From: Alicyclobacillus tolerans
Lineage (GTDB): Bacteria > Bacillota > Bacilli > Alicyclobacillales > Alicyclobacillaceae
NCBI RefSeq assembly: GCF_021739485.1
Contig: NZ_JAJFNK010000002.1
Coordinates: forward strand, 186,001-250,000
Length of the DNA: 64,000 nt
Reading direction: 5' to 3'
Made by a program: the position numbers and the translations under genes. The notes below the pieces were generated by a model. It saw only the letters and a list, made by a program, of their open reading frames with translations, did no database searches and was not told the origin of the DNA. This document shows positions 53,536 through 63,135 of this stretch, one piece after another; the stretch's first letter is position 1; every line of letters starts with the position of its first letter.

Positions 53536-54372
53536 ATGGAGACACCCCGCATCAAAGTTGCGGTGGCGGGTGCAGCAGGAAAAATGGGACGCGAAGCCGT
53601 TGCGGCTTTGCGTGAAGACCCGCGCTTTGAACTGGCGGCGGTTCTGATGCGTTCAGCAAGACAAGCCTATACGGAATCCGTGCCGGTTTATACCGACCCA
53701 GAACAGCTGCTCGAAAAATCACTTCCCGACGTTTGGCTCGACCTTACCGACGCCTCAAGCGTGGTGCGCCACGTAGATATGGCCATGGCTTACGGGGTGC
53801 GTCCCGTCATTGGCGCCACGGGGTACACGCCAGAGGACCTTAAACGCTGGGAAGCCACATGCCAAGTGGGAGGACTTGGGGCCATTGCCGCTCCCAACTT
53901 TGCCATTGGAGCGCTGCTGATGGTTCGCTTCGCAAGCGAAGCAGCCCGTTTTTTCCAACAAGCCGAGATTATCGAACTCCACCATGACCAAAAAAAGGAC
54001 GCTCCATCTGGAACTGCGAAACGCACGGCAGAAGCCATCGCGTTGAATCAAAGTGAAGCCGCTGCAAATGACGGCGCGTTTTCGCGTTCGAGCCATGGAC
54101 AAGCGTCCACCCGCAACGGATCAGCTTCACAGCAGAGTGAAGCGCACAATCCGGCGCGTGGGCTGTCTGTCTCCAATATCCCCATACATAGCGTGCGGCT
54201 GCCTGGTTTAGTCGCACATCAGGAGGTTTTATTCGGAGGCACTGGGGAAGTGTTGACCATCCGGCACGACTCGCTGTCCCGCACCAGTTTCATGCCTGGG
54301 ATCACGTTTGCGTGTGCTAAGGTCATGGAACTGAATTCCCTGGTTTACGGACTTGAACACCTGTTGTGGTAG
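53536..54372 (+). CDS. dapB: 4-hydroxy-tetrahydrodipicolinate reductase
   Basis: The 278-residue enzyme reduces the DapA product in lysine and diaminopimelate synthesis, which also supplies dipicolinate for spores. The NAD(P)-binding motif VAVAGAAGKMGREAV is near the start, and the catalytic EIIELHHDQKKDAPSGTAKRTAEAI near residue 146. An insertion rich in serine and asparagine (about 177-210) precedes SVRLPGLVAHQEVLFGG. GGAGGAGC precedes ATG 53536. mgsA follows, as in B. subtilis. Confidence 0.95.
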   Translation: METPRIKVAVAGAAGKMGREAVAALREDPRFELAAVLMRSARQAYTESVPVYTDPEQLLEKSLPDVWLDLTDASSVVRHVDMAMAYGVRPVIGATGYTPEDLKRWEATCQVGGLGAIAAPNFAIGALLMVRFASEAARFFQQAEIIELHHDQKKDAPSGTAKRTAEAIALNQSEAAANDGAFSRSSHGQASTRNGSASQQSEAHNPARGLSVSNIPIHSVRLPGLVAHQEVLFGGTGEVLTIRHDSLSRTSFMPGITFACAKVMELNSLVYGLEHLLW

Positions 54373-54416
54373 TATGCTTCTTTTGAACGAAAAACGCCCG
54401 AAAGGAAGGGGCCTCC

Positions 54417-54833
54417 ATGAACATCGCTCTTATTGCGCACGACAATAAAAAAGAAGACATGGTCAATTTTGCCATCGCCTATGAACAAATTTTTCGCAAG
54501 GCCACGTTGTTTGCCACCGGCACGACGGGCAAGCGAATCGCAGACGCAACTGGCCTGCAGATTCACCGGGTTCAGTCTGGTCCGTACGGCGGTGACCAGC
54601 AGATAGGTTCGAAGATTGCAGAGAACGACATGGACCTCGTGATTTTTTTGCGGGATCCGTTGACGGCCCAACCTCATGAACCGGACATCACCGCGTTACT
54701 TCGGCTCTGCGACGTTCACAACGTGCCTGTGGCCACGAACTTGGCCACCGCGGAAGCCCTCATGCATGCCCTGGACCGGGGAGACCTCAATTGGCGAGAC
54801 GCTGTCCGCGGGGAGGAATTCCCTGGAGCGTAA
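54417..54833 (+). CDS. mgsA: Methylglyoxal synthase
   Basis: The 138-residue enzyme converts dihydroxyacetone phosphate to methylglyoxal and phosphate, a bypass of lower glycolysis. It begins [17 protein letters not shown] and has the phosphate-binding FATGTTGKR near residue 38. The catalytic aspartate is in [11 protein letters not shown], and [18 protein letters not shown] follows. GAAAGGAAGGGG lies before ATG 54417. In B. subtilis bshB1 follows, but here the next gene is bshA, after a 73-nt gap with tandem repeats. Confidence 0.95.
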   Translation: MNIALIAHDNKKEDMVNFAIAYEQIFRKATLFATGTTGKRIADATGLQIHRVQSGPYGGDQQIGSKIAENDMDLVIFLRDPLTAQPHEPDITALLRLCDVHNVPVATNLATAEALMHALDRGDLNWRDAVRGEEFPGA

Positions 54834-54852
54834 CGCCTTGTGGAGTTGCGGA

Positions 54853-54891
54853 TTTTGATTTGGGGTTTTGATTTGGGGTTTTGATTTGGGG
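54853..54891. repeat. Three perfect 13-bp tandem repeats
   Basis: The unit TTTTGATTTGGGG occurs three times without a mismatch (54853-54865, 54866-54878, 54879-54891). The array ends immediately before the AAGGAGGG ribosome site of bshA. Such perfect short arrays can change copy number by replication slippage. Confidence 0.9.
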
Positions 54892-54906
54892 TAAGGAGGG
54901 AAGACC

Positions 54907-56037
54907 GTGCGAATCGGTATTAGTTGTTATCCTACAGTCGGCGGCTCCGGGGCCGTGGCCACCGAGCTCGGCAAAGCGCTGGCCCACAAAGGACACCAGG
55001 TTCACTTTATAGTCACGGATGTTCCCTTTCGGTTGGGTGAATTCCACCAAAACATCTTTGTTCACGAAGTGGAAACTACATCTTACCCTGTGCTCCGGAC
55101 ACCGCCCTACGATTTTTCTCTAGCTGCGTTAATGGCCGATATCATTTCACAGTACGACCTGGAGGTTCTGCACGTCCATTACGCCTTGCCGTTCGCAGTC
55201 AGCGCCTTTTTAGCAAAACAGATGGTCCCGGACCATCCGGTGCGCGTCGTCACGACGCTGCACGGGACCGATGTCACCGTGTTGGCGCAGGACAAGAGCC
55301 TCTATAACGTGATCCGCTTGGGGATCGAAAAGAGCGACTACGTCACGGCCGTTAGCAACAGTTTGGTTTCTCAGACCAAAGAGTTGTTCGAAACCGATAA
55401 ATTCATCCAGTGTGTGTACAACTTTGTAGATACGGAACTCTTTCATCCGGTCAACGACGTGCGGCTGCGCGGTTGTTTTGCTCAGCCCGAAGAAAAAATC
55501 TTGTTGCACATCTCGAACTTTCGCAAGGTCAAAAGAATTACCGACGTGATCGACATCTTCGCGAGAGTCAACGAACAAATCCCATCCAAACTGCTGTTTG
55601 TCGGCGAAGGTCCAGAACTCCCGGCGGCCAGAACACTGGTGAAGGAATACCGTTTAGATGGCCGCGTGCGGTTCTTAGGAAATCAAGACGAAGTGGCACC
55701 GTTGCTTGCCGCCGCTGACTTGTTCATCCTTCCTTCGGAAAAAGAAAGTTTCGGACTGGTCGCATTGGAAGCGATGGCTTGCTCCATCCCGGTCGTCGGC
55801 TCAAATGCCGGCGGGATTCCGGAAGTGGTCATTCACGGGGAAACAGGCTATCTAGCTGACGTTGGAAACACTGAGGAAATGGCATCCTACGCCATCCGCC
55901 TGTTATCCGATCCCGAACTCTACCAACGCTTTGCCCAAGCAGGCAGGTTACGGGCCCAAGCGCACTTTTCGATTCACGACAAAATCAGCGAATACGAAGA
56001 CATTTACGAAAGACTGACTCAGGGGGTTCAAATTTGA
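54907..56037 (+). CDS. bshA: N-acetyl-alpha-D-glucosaminyl L-malate synthase BshA
   Basis: The 376-residue GT4 glycosyltransferase joins UDP-GlcNAc and L-malate, the first step of bacillithiol synthesis. The start GISCYPTVGGSGAVATELG and the segments TTLHGTDVTVLAQD, SNFRKVKRI and the GT4 motif EKESFGLVALEAMACSIPVVGSNAGGIPEVV are diagnostic. GTG 54907 follows AAGGAGGG. bshB1, the deacetylase gene that normally lies between mgsA and bshA, is absent here. The end overlaps the cca frame by 4 nt (TTGA). Confidence 0.95.
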   Translation: MRIGISCYPTVGGSGAVATELGKALAHKGHQVHFIVTDVPFRLGEFHQNIFVHEVETTSYPVLRTPPYDFSLAALMADIISQYDLEVLHVHYALPFAVSAFLAKQMVPDHPVRVVTTLHGTDVTVLAQDKSLYNVIRLGIEKSDYVTAVSNSLVSQTKELFETDKFIQCVYNFVDTELFHPVNDVRLRGCFAQPEEKILLHISNFRKVKRITDVIDIFARVNEQIPSKLLFVGEGPELPAARTLVKEYRLDGRVRFLGNQDEVAPLLAAADLFILPSEKESFGLVALEAMACSIPVVGSNAGGIPEVVIHGETGYLADVGNTEEMASYAIRLLSDPELYQRFAQAGRLRAQAHFSIHDKISEYEDIYERLTQGVQI

Positions 56038-58490
56038 ATCTGGCAGAAGGCGCGGTGCCTCACTACGTGCTTGAGGTCTTGGATACCCTGTCCCAAACCG
56101 GGTATGAGGCGTTTTTGGTCGGGGGTTGCGTTCGCGACTTGTTGCTTGACCGCCCTGTACACGACTATGACATCGCCACCAACGCGCTGCCTGAACAGAT
56201 TCAGTCTTTGTTTTCGCGAACCGCGGCCACTGGACTCAAGCACGGGACCGTCACGGTTCTGAAGGAAGGACATCCAGTCGAAGTGACGACGTATCGAACC
56301 GAGTCCTCCTACTCCGACAGCCGCCACCCGGATGCGGTGACCTTTGTGCAAGACATCCAACTCGACCTCGCACGCCGGGATTTTACGATTAACGCGATGG
56401 CGATGAGGCCCAACGGCGAAATTATCGACCCATTCGGCGGAAGAGCGGATTTACGCGCAAAATGCGTCCGAGCTGTCGGCGACCCTGTCCAAAGATTTCT
56501 CGAAGACGCGCTTCGGATTTTGAGGGGGCTGCGTTTTTGTGCGGAACTCGGATTTCAGTTGGACGACAGCACGCTCGCGGGTATGAAAAAACATGCAACC
56601 CGCCTGAAGCTTGTTTCAATCGAACGCATTGGCCAGGAGTTCGCCAAGGTCGCCTTAGCCAACTGGTGGCATGTTGCGCAAGAACTAGCCCAAGGTCCTT
56701 GGCTATGCGTGCTTTCGCAACCCTGGCCGCAGCTGCGTTCTGGTTTTGTTCAGCTGGCCTCGTGGTCTCCCTTGCAGTCAAGTCGTAGCGGCGACTGCCG
56801 TTCAAACGGAGAATCGAGTCTTCGGGGTGAGAGACTTTCAAATAGACCGGTTTTTGAAGGGCATGCGGTCTTTGGATCTCAAAAAGAACCTCTCAGAGAG
56901 CGGATATGGGCAGCTTCAGCTGCCGTTTGGTGCATCGCTGCGAACCTCGAAGCGCAGGCCGGACGCAGCTTGGCCCGAGCCGTTGCTTGGCCGAAACGCA
57001 TCGGAACATCCATCGAGAAGATGGTGTCTCTGGCTCAACAAGACCCGATAAACTGGAATCCTAAGACGTGGCGCCGCGAACTCTACCTCGAGGATGCCAG
57101 CACCGTCGAAACGACGTGCGCGGTGCTGGATTGGTTGGAGGAAGTGACAGCGAAACATCGAGGCAAAACACAGGCGTTATCGATACATGGTTTCGTGGCA
57201 GGGCAACCTGGCCAAGGGAGAAAACCGACGATTGGGAGGCAAACTGCGAATCCCAGGAGCCAAGCGTTTTTGTATTATCGGGAGCTCCAGCCACTGTTTC
57301 ACTTGCGAGACCTCGCCGTTTCGGGTCAGGAGGTCCGCCAACTTGGCGCACACGGCGCTGCTATCGGCCGCATTTTAGACCGTCTGGCATTGGCTGTACT
57401 CGACGACGAGGTCGCCAATCAAAGAGATGCGCTGCTAGCACTGGCTCGTCTTTACAGAAAGGAGGAGGAGAATGTGGCGGATAGTCAAACCGCGCCGTCC
57501 ACATCGCTGGACACCGAACAAATCCGCAACCAGATTGTCGAAGCATTCCTTCGTGCGAAAGGCGCTGTCGTCTCTGGCAGTGCGTTAAGCGATACGCTGG
57601 GTATCACGCGAACCGCCGTGTGGAAGCACATTCGCTCCCTGGAAGAACTCGGATTTGGTTTTGAGTCTGTGCACCGCCTCGGTTACCGCCTGACTCGGAC
57701 TCCAGACGTAGTTTTGGAGCCTCTGCTCAAGCCTTTTCTCAAAGTGGAAAGCCAGATTGGACAGGTCGTCCATTGGGTCGAAAATACGGTCTCTACGAAC
57801 GCTGTCGCTGCTTCCTTGGCCCAAAAAGGGGCATTTCATGGAACCGTATTCGCAGCAGGACGTCAAGAAGGGGGAAGAGGCCGGCGAGGCCGAAGCTGGT
57901 TCTCCCCACAAGGCGGTCTGTGGATGTCGACTGTTTTGAAAAAGCCGTTTCCTCTGCGCCGCGCCGCAGAGTTAACCCTGTTGGCCAGTGTGGCCGTGCG
58001 GCGAGCCATCGTTCGACAAACCGAGCTGCCGATCCGAATCAAGTGGCCCAACGACATCCTGTGCCAAGGAAAAAAAATCTGTGGAATCCTTGCCGAAATC
58101 CGAGCCGACGGGGAAAATGTTGAGTACGCAGTCCTCGGGGTCGGAATGAACACAAACATCCCCTTGCAGGACTTTCCGGATGATTTGAAGGAAAAGGCCA
58201 CCTCCTTGTTTGGGGAGAGCGGAAAACCCATCTCCAACCTTCAATTGGCGGGAGACTTTTTGACCGAATTTGAGGGTTTGTACGAAGATTTGCTCGCAGG
58301 CGAGGGCTTTGCGGCCGTCAGTGACGAGTGGCGCGCCGCGTCGTCTACCTTGGGGACGAAGGTGCGGGTGCAAACGGGTCAAACCGTAATAGAAGGCGTT
58401 GCAGAGCAAATTGACGACACAGGGACTCTGTATTTGCGCACTCCGGACAACGCCCTCAAAGCCATTCAAAGCGGGGAGGTATTGTTCTAA
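56034..58490 (+). CDS. Continuous CCA-adding enzyme / biotin-protein ligase (Cca-BirA) reading frame
   Basis: A single 818-codon frame covers two proteins that are separate in Bacillus. Residues 1-480 are a class II CCA-adding tRNA nucleotidyltransferase: VGGCVRDLLLDRPVHDYDIAT with the metal-binding aspartates, RRDFTINAMAM, and EDALRILRGLRF; the C-terminal part is divergent. Residues 481-818 are BirA: a winged helix (SGSALSDTLGITRTAVWKHI), then GRGRRGRSWFSPQGGLW and KWPNDILCQGKKICGILAE. No stop codon separates them. GTG 57474 at the junction has a strong AAAGGAGGAGGAG site (57458-57470), so BirA may also be made alone (338 residues). TTG 56034 overlaps the bshA stop. Confidence 0.85.
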   Translation: MNLAEGAVPHYVLEVLDTLSQTGYEAFLVGGCVRDLLLDRPVHDYDIATNALPEQIQSLFSRTAATGLKHGTVTVLKEGHPVEVTTYRTESSYSDSRHPDAVTFVQDIQLDLARRDFTINAMAMRPNGEIIDPFGGRADLRAKCVRAVGDPVQRFLEDALRILRGLRFCAELGFQLDDSTLAGMKKHATRLKLVSIERIGQEFAKVALANWWHVAQELAQGPWLCVLSQPWPQLRSGFVQLASWSPLQSSRSGDCRSNGESSLRGERLSNRPVFEGHAVFGSQKEPLRERIWAASAAVWCIAANLEAQAGRSLARAVAWPKRIGTSIEKMVSLAQQDPINWNPKTWRRELYLEDASTVETTCAVLDWLEEVTAKHRGKTQALSIHGFVAGQPGQGRKPTIGRQTANPRSQAFLYYRELQPLFHLRDLAVSGQEVRQLGAHGAAIGRILDRLALAVLDDEVANQRDALLALARLYRKEEENVADSQTAPSTSLDTEQIRNQIVEAFLRAKGAVVSGSALSDTLGITRTAVWKHIRSLEELGFGFESVHRLGYRLTRTPDVVLEPLLKPFLKVESQIGQVVHWVENTVSTNAVAASLAQKGAFHGTVFAAGRQEGGRGRRGRSWFSPQGGLWMSTVLKKPFPLRRAAELTLLASVAVRRAIVRQTELPIRIKWPNDILCQGKKICGILAEIRADGENVEYAVLGVGMNTNIPLQDFPDDLKEKATSLFGESGKPISNLQLAGDFLTEFEGLYEDLLAGEGFAAVSDEWRAASSTLGTKVRVQTGQTVIEGVAEQIDDTGTLYLRTPDNALKAIQSGEVLF
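57458..57476 (+). promoter_or_regulatory. birA: Internal ribosome site and GTG start for BirA inside the fused frame
   Basis: AAAGGAGGAGGAG (57458-57470) ends 3 nt before an in-frame GTG (57474-57476). Translation from here would give a 338-residue BirA, close to the usual length. The signal is among the strongest ribosome sites in the window although it lies inside an open frame. Confidence 0.7.
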
Positions 58491-58570
58491 TAACCTCCCT
58501 TGGCTAGGGACCTTTGCATATGCTCCCCGGTTCTGTTGCATCCTAACACAAGACTACTAGGATCGGGGGG

Positions 58571-60136
58571 ATGCATACGTTTGAACCTGGATTTGCCAAA
58601 CTGTTTGACGCTGTCGACCGCATTCGCAGGCAACTGGAGACCGCAGATTCTGAACTCAGGCAGTACCTCACGGAAGAACTTGCGCAACTTCAAAAATTGA
58701 GCGACCACTACATCGACCACTGGGTGAGACTCGACGAGCAGATCAGTGAATTAATTGAAACTTTTGACCTTGAACCGTGGCAGCCGGAAGTCATCAACAG
58801 TGTGCAAATCCAATTCCCGGATGCCAAAGAAGCTTCGGCCCTGACGGCTCCAGCGAAGGTGCAGTTACCGGTAAACACCGGAACTGGCCCAGGTCCCTAT
58901 CGCACCTTGGACGGGCGTGACACGCAAGAATTGTCTGCCTCCATTCTGGAGTCTGCTGCTTTTGACCTGTCCGACCCGGCCAAAGTCTCATTTCGCAAAG
59001 GCATGGCGTACTATGACCTCTTGATGTACGACGAAGCCGCAAAATCATTGTCCCAAGCCGTGGAGCACATCGACGAACCCGTTGCCCGGCTTTACCTCGC
59101 GGCTGCCCACGCCAACCGGAAGCGTCCTGAACTGGCACGAAAACACCTCGACGCCGTACGTACTTCCACGAAGGACACTCTATTGTTGTGCGCTGCCCAT
59201 GAAATTGACGCGCAGCTAGACCTCATGGACAAAAAGGTCGAAAATGCTGTCGGCCATCTGCTGCAAATTGCCCACGCCATGCCCGATTACCGGGACGTCT
59301 GGTTTAACCTCGGAATCTGTTACGCTTTTGGCCGCGAGCCCACGGCGGCAGCCAGGGCGTTTACCCGGGCACTCGAATTAAATCCAGACGACCTGGAAGC
59401 AGGATTGCTGCTCATCGCTTCACTGTTGCACGCTGGGGAACCCGAACTGGCTCAAAAGACCTGTACACTCTTGGAAGATAAGGCCTCTTTTCACGCGGAG
59501 TTTATGTTGCTGCAAAGCAAAGTCGCCCTCGCTCTAGACCAGCCCGCGGAGAGCATCCGGCTGTGCAGGGAAATCCTCGCGCTTGACCCGTCGATCCCAG
59601 GCGCTTGGTCTCACTTGGCGTTCCTCATGCTCAAACAGGGGCACGTCGATGAAGCGGCCGCCATACTCAAGAAGCTGCTCACCTTGCATCCTAGTTACAC
59701 TGCGGGGCAAGTGCAACTTGGCATTGCGCTTTTACTCACTGGCGACGATGCTCGAGCAGAACGCCTTTTAGTTCAAGCTATGACCCGTTATCCGGACAAG
59801 GCCTTTTTGTGGGTTGCACTGGGTAAGATCAGCGTGCGCAGGAACGAGCTGCAAAAAGCGTACAACCGCTTTTTAAAGGGAATGCGAGACCGGCGCAAGT
59901 CAGTCAAACGCCTCGCTTTGTACGAGTATGGAATGACACTGTTTGCGGACGCAAGGTATCAGGAGGCAGAAAAGTATCTCAACGCCGCATTGGTGCTCGG
60001 GCCGCCGAGTTCAGCTATTCTAACGGCTTTGGGCCGCACTGCAGAAAGGCTTGGTCGCCCTCAACAAGCAGACCGACTGTTCGCTTCTGCAGAGAAGGTG
60101 CTCAACGAGCGCCGGACCCTGGTACAGACCCAGTAA
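58571..60136 (+). CDS. Large TPR-repeat protein
   Basis: The 521-residue soluble protein begins with a coiled-coil-like segment (residues about 1-70) and then carries a series of tetratricopeptide repeats from about residue 135 to the end. Clear units include AMPDYRDVWFNLGICYAFGRE, PTAAARAFTRALELNPDDLEA and SAILTALGRTAERLGRPQQAD. It probably organises a protein complex; no partner is evident. ATG 58571 follows GATCGGGGGG. It sits between birA and dinG, where panBCD lie in B. subtilis. Confidence 0.8.
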   Translation: MHTFEPGFAKLFDAVDRIRRQLETADSELRQYLTEELAQLQKLSDHYIDHWVRLDEQISELIETFDLEPWQPEVINSVQIQFPDAKEASALTAPAKVQLPVNTGTGPGPYRTLDGRDTQELSASILESAAFDLSDPAKVSFRKGMAYYDLLMYDEAAKSLSQAVEHIDEPVARLYLAAAHANRKRPELARKHLDAVRTSTKDTLLLCAAHEIDAQLDLMDKKVENAVGHLLQIAHAMPDYRDVWFNLGICYAFGREPTAAARAFTRALELNPDDLEAGLLLIASLLHAGEPELAQKTCTLLEDKASFHAEFMLLQSKVALALDQPAESIRLCREILALDPSIPGAWSHLAFLMLKQGHVDEAAAILKKLLTLHPSYTAGQVQLGIALLLTGDDARAERLLVQAMTRYPDKAFLWVALGKISVRRNELQKAYNRFLKGMRDRRKSVKRLALYEYGMTLFADARYQEAEKYLNAALVLGPPSSAILTALGRTAERLGRPQQADRLFASAEKVLNERRTLVQTQ

Positions 60137-60187
60137 TACTTCCCAGCGGCCACTCCCGTCGACGTATGACTCATTCTGGCGTTTTTT

Positions 60188-60196
60188 TGCTAGAAT
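60188..60196 (+). promoter_or_regulatory. Extended -10 promoter for dinG
   Basis: TGC followed by TAGAAT (60191-60196, five of six) lies 27 nt before the dinG start, after a run of seven T. No -35 box is evident. Confidence 0.45.
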
Positions 60197-60222
60197 AGTG
60201 TCTAGAGGCAGGAGGCGCGCGG

Positions 60223-63093
60223 GTGAACTTAGTTGTTTTTGACCTTGAAACCACCGGATTTAACCCGGTATACGACGAAATTATTGAAATTGGGGCAGTG
60301 CGTCTCCAGGACGGCGCCGCATCCGAACGCTTTCACAGCCTCGTCCGTCCAAAGCGAAGTGTGCCGCAGAAGATCCTGGACATGACGGGAATTGACGAAG
60401 ATGAACTCGAATTGGCACCATTTCTTGAAGACGTACTCCCGCAGTTTTTATCGTTTATTGCCGGCTATCGCTTGGCAGGACACAACGTACAGTTTGACTT
60501 AGGTTTTCTCCGCAGCGCGTGCGACTTGTGCGGGTACGATTTGCCAACATCCTTCGACGCACTTGATACCCTGTTTTTAGCTCGCAGCGTCTTGCCCACT
60601 TGGCGCGGGTTTGCACTGGAAAACCTTGCGAAGTGGTGCGGGAGCCAGGTTGCGTCTTTCCACCGGGCGCACACGGATGCGAGCGTCACTGCGGAGGTCT
60701 TGTCTGCACTCGCAGAGCACTCCCTTCAATTGCCCTATATCACGTTGCAGCAACTGGCTCGGCTCGCAGGTTTTGTGTCACCGGCGGCCGCAGAGTGGTT
60801 TAATGAAATTGCTGACCGGCGCTTTCAGGCTTACGGAACAAACCTCTTGGACAACACCGCAAACATCCACCAATTGGTGTTTACGACGAGTGACGTTCCT
60901 TTGTCGAGAGTCAAAGACACCTCAGATGACGACGCGCAGGAATTATCCCTACAAATAGAGAATAGTAGCGATGTTGAGAATAGTAACGATATTGTCGAAT
61001 TGTCCACTGAGCTTCTGAATCACGGTACTCCTCTCGAGGAGACCTTGCCTGGGTTTGAAGTCAGGCCTGGGCAACAACAAATGGTATCGGCCGTCGCAAA
61101 AGCGCTGATTGGCGATGAACACCTCGTGATTGAAGCGGGGACCGGTACCGGCAAATCGCTGGCCTATCTGATTCCGGCTGCCCTTTACGCACTTGAACAC
61201 AAGACTCGGGTGGTCGTATCGACACACACTATCGCCTTACAGGATCAGATCCGCCTGCGAGACTTTCCAACGTTGCGCCGGGTGATTGCAAAACCGTTGT
61301 CCCTTGCGGTCTTCAAGGGCAGAACGCACTACGTTTGCATGCGAAAGCTTCAACAAGAAGTGCTGAACACTGGATTCGGCACACCTTCCGACGAAATTGC
61401 AGCCCACATGAGTTTGCTGACGTGGTTGGTGACGACACTGACGGGCAACCGCGAAGAATTGCCGATGCAAGGCAAACTCAGCGAAGTTTGGCCGCGCATA
61501 CAGAGTGAAAGTGAAACTTGTATCGGGAAACGCTGCCCATTCTTCAAACCTTGTCATTACTTTCGAGCGCGAGGAGCCGCCTATGAGGCGGACGTGATCG
61601 TAACGAATCACTCATTGGTATTTTCAGACTTAAAAGCCGATCACCGAGTCTTGCCAAAGTACGACCGACTGATTTTGGACGAAGCCCATCACTTGGAAGA
61701 GGAGGCCACCCGGCATCTGGGGGAGGAAGTCTATTTCCATCAATGCCTGTCGCTGTTTGGCCGTCTCGTCCGCGATCACAAAAAACACGGCGTCCTGCCG
61801 GATTTACTAGCGCGCCTTGAAGGAACAGACAGTGTTTCTGCGCGAAGCGTCCCGGCCATTGAGCAATTGCTGGACGGAGTCGTATCACTCCGGCAAATCG
61901 TCGAAAACATGTTTCATACGCTGGCCGACTTAGTCCCTGCGGGGCAGAGTGAATTTCGCATCACCGCCGACGCAGAAGCCGATCCGTTGTGGCAAACGTA
62001 CCTTCAGCTCGCCGACGAAGCGTCGTCGCAGCTCGCAGACCTGGAGAAACCCCGCAGCGTGTTGGAGAATACGGCGGAGCTCGAAACGGACATGGACCTG
62101 TCTGGCCGCCTGTTTGACGCGGCAGGCTTTTTGACCGAACTGGCAGAACGCATCTGGACGTTGTGCCGCGCGGGTGACTTGTCCAACGATTGGGTGAATT
62201 GGATTGAACAGAGCAGAAGCGCTGAGAACCGGCAAATCGGTTTGCATCGAAACCCGATTTCCGTGGCTCGCATTCTCTCAGATTCTCTGTTTGCCAACAA
62301 GAATTCGGTAACCTTGACTTCGGCCACACTCTCGGTGGCCGGAAAGTTCGACTACCTGCTTGACCGTCTCGGACTGTCTTCGTTTGTGCGGGATGGCCGA
62401 TTGGTCAGTCTGAGCGTTCCATCGCCGTTTGAGTTTGCGCGCCAAGCCCTGCTTTGCGTTCCGAACGATGTGCCCGAATTGGCCAAAATGCAAAATGACG
62501 AGGCCGCACGGCAGCTCTCCAAATCACTGCTCACACTCGTTGAAACCAGTCAGGGCAAACTGTTGGCATTGTTTACGAGCCACGCGTTGCTTCGGGCCAC
62601 CGCCGCAGCGATTCGTGTACCTCTCGAGAAATTGGGGTATCAACTGTTTGCACAGGGAATCGACGGTGGACGTACAACGCTGTTGGAGGCGTTCAAGGAA
62701 CACCCCAATGCCGTCTTGTTTGGAGCTCAGTCGTTTTGGGAGGGCATCGACCTGCCCGGGCAGCAGTTGACCACTTTGGCCATTGTCCGGCTGCCATTTG
62801 CGCCCCCGACCCATCCTGTGGCCCAGGCTCGGTACGAGCGGTTGGAGCAAGAAGGACTCAGCCCGTTTTGGCATGCCAGCTTACCTGAAGCTGTCGTGCG
62901 TTTCCGGCAAGGATTTGGGCGATTGATCCGTACAGTGCGCGATTACGGGGTGGTTGTCGTGTACGACAAGCGCATTGTCACGGCAAAGTATGGGCGAAGT
63001 TTCATTCAGTCACTCCCTGGGGTCGCCCCTTACATCGGACCTGAAAAAGCGGTCATGGGTAAAATTCAATCGTTTCTGCAACAGCGCTCCTGA
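60223..63093 (+). CDS. dinG: DinG-type 3'-5' exonuclease / helicase
   Basis: The 956-residue protein is a fusion of an N-terminal DnaQ-like exonuclease domain (residues about 1-170, with FDLETTGFNPVYDEIIEIGA, then GHNVQFDLGFLR and HRAHTDASVTAEV) and a C-terminal XPD-like helicase. Walker A is EAGTGTGKSLAYLIPAAL near residue 305, the DEAH box LILDEAHHLEEEATRHLG near residue 483, and later SFWEGIDLPGQQL. The B. subtilis protein has the same layout. Cysteines in CIGKRCPFFKPCHYF may be part of an iron-sulphur or structural site. GTG 60223 follows AGGAGG. Confidence 0.94.
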   Translation: MNLVVFDLETTGFNPVYDEIIEIGAVRLQDGAASERFHSLVRPKRSVPQKILDMTGIDEDELELAPFLEDVLPQFLSFIAGYRLAGHNVQFDLGFLRSACDLCGYDLPTSFDALDTLFLARSVLPTWRGFALENLAKWCGSQVASFHRAHTDASVTAEVLSALAEHSLQLPYITLQQLARLAGFVSPAAAEWFNEIADRRFQAYGTNLLDNTANIHQLVFTTSDVPLSRVKDTSDDDAQELSLQIENSSDVENSNDIVELSTELLNHGTPLEETLPGFEVRPGQQQMVSAVAKALIGDEHLVIEAGTGTGKSLAYLIPAALYALEHKTRVVVSTHTIALQDQIRLRDFPTLRRVIAKPLSLAVFKGRTHYVCMRKLQQEVLNTGFGTPSDEIAAHMSLLTWLVTTLTGNREELPMQGKLSEVWPRIQSESETCIGKRCPFFKPCHYFRARGAAYEADVIVTNHSLVFSDLKADHRVLPKYDRLILDEAHHLEEEATRHLGEEVYFHQCLSLFGRLVRDHKKHGVLPDLLARLEGTDSVSARSVPAIEQLLDGVVSLRQIVENMFHTLADLVPAGQSEFRITADAEADPLWQTYLQLADEASSQLADLEKPRSVLENTAELETDMDLSGRLFDAAGFLTELAERIWTLCRAGDLSNDWVNWIEQSRSAENRQIGLHRNPISVARILSDSLFANKNSVTLTSATLSVAGKFDYLLDRLGLSSFVRDGRLVSLSVPSPFEFARQALLCVPNDVPELAKMQNDEAARQLSKSLLTLVETSQGKLLALFTSHALLRATAAAIRVPLEKLGYQLFAQGIDGGRTTLLEAFKEHPNAVLFGAQSFWEGIDLPGQQLTTLAIVRLPFAPPTHPVAQARYERLEQEGLSPFWHASLPEAVVRFRQGFGRLIRTVRDYGVVVVYDKRIVTAKYGRSFIQSLPGVAPYIGPEKAVMGKIQSFLQQRS

Positions 63094-63135
63094 GCGTTGA
63101 AAAACTCACCCGGACCCACGAAGGAGGAAACCCGC

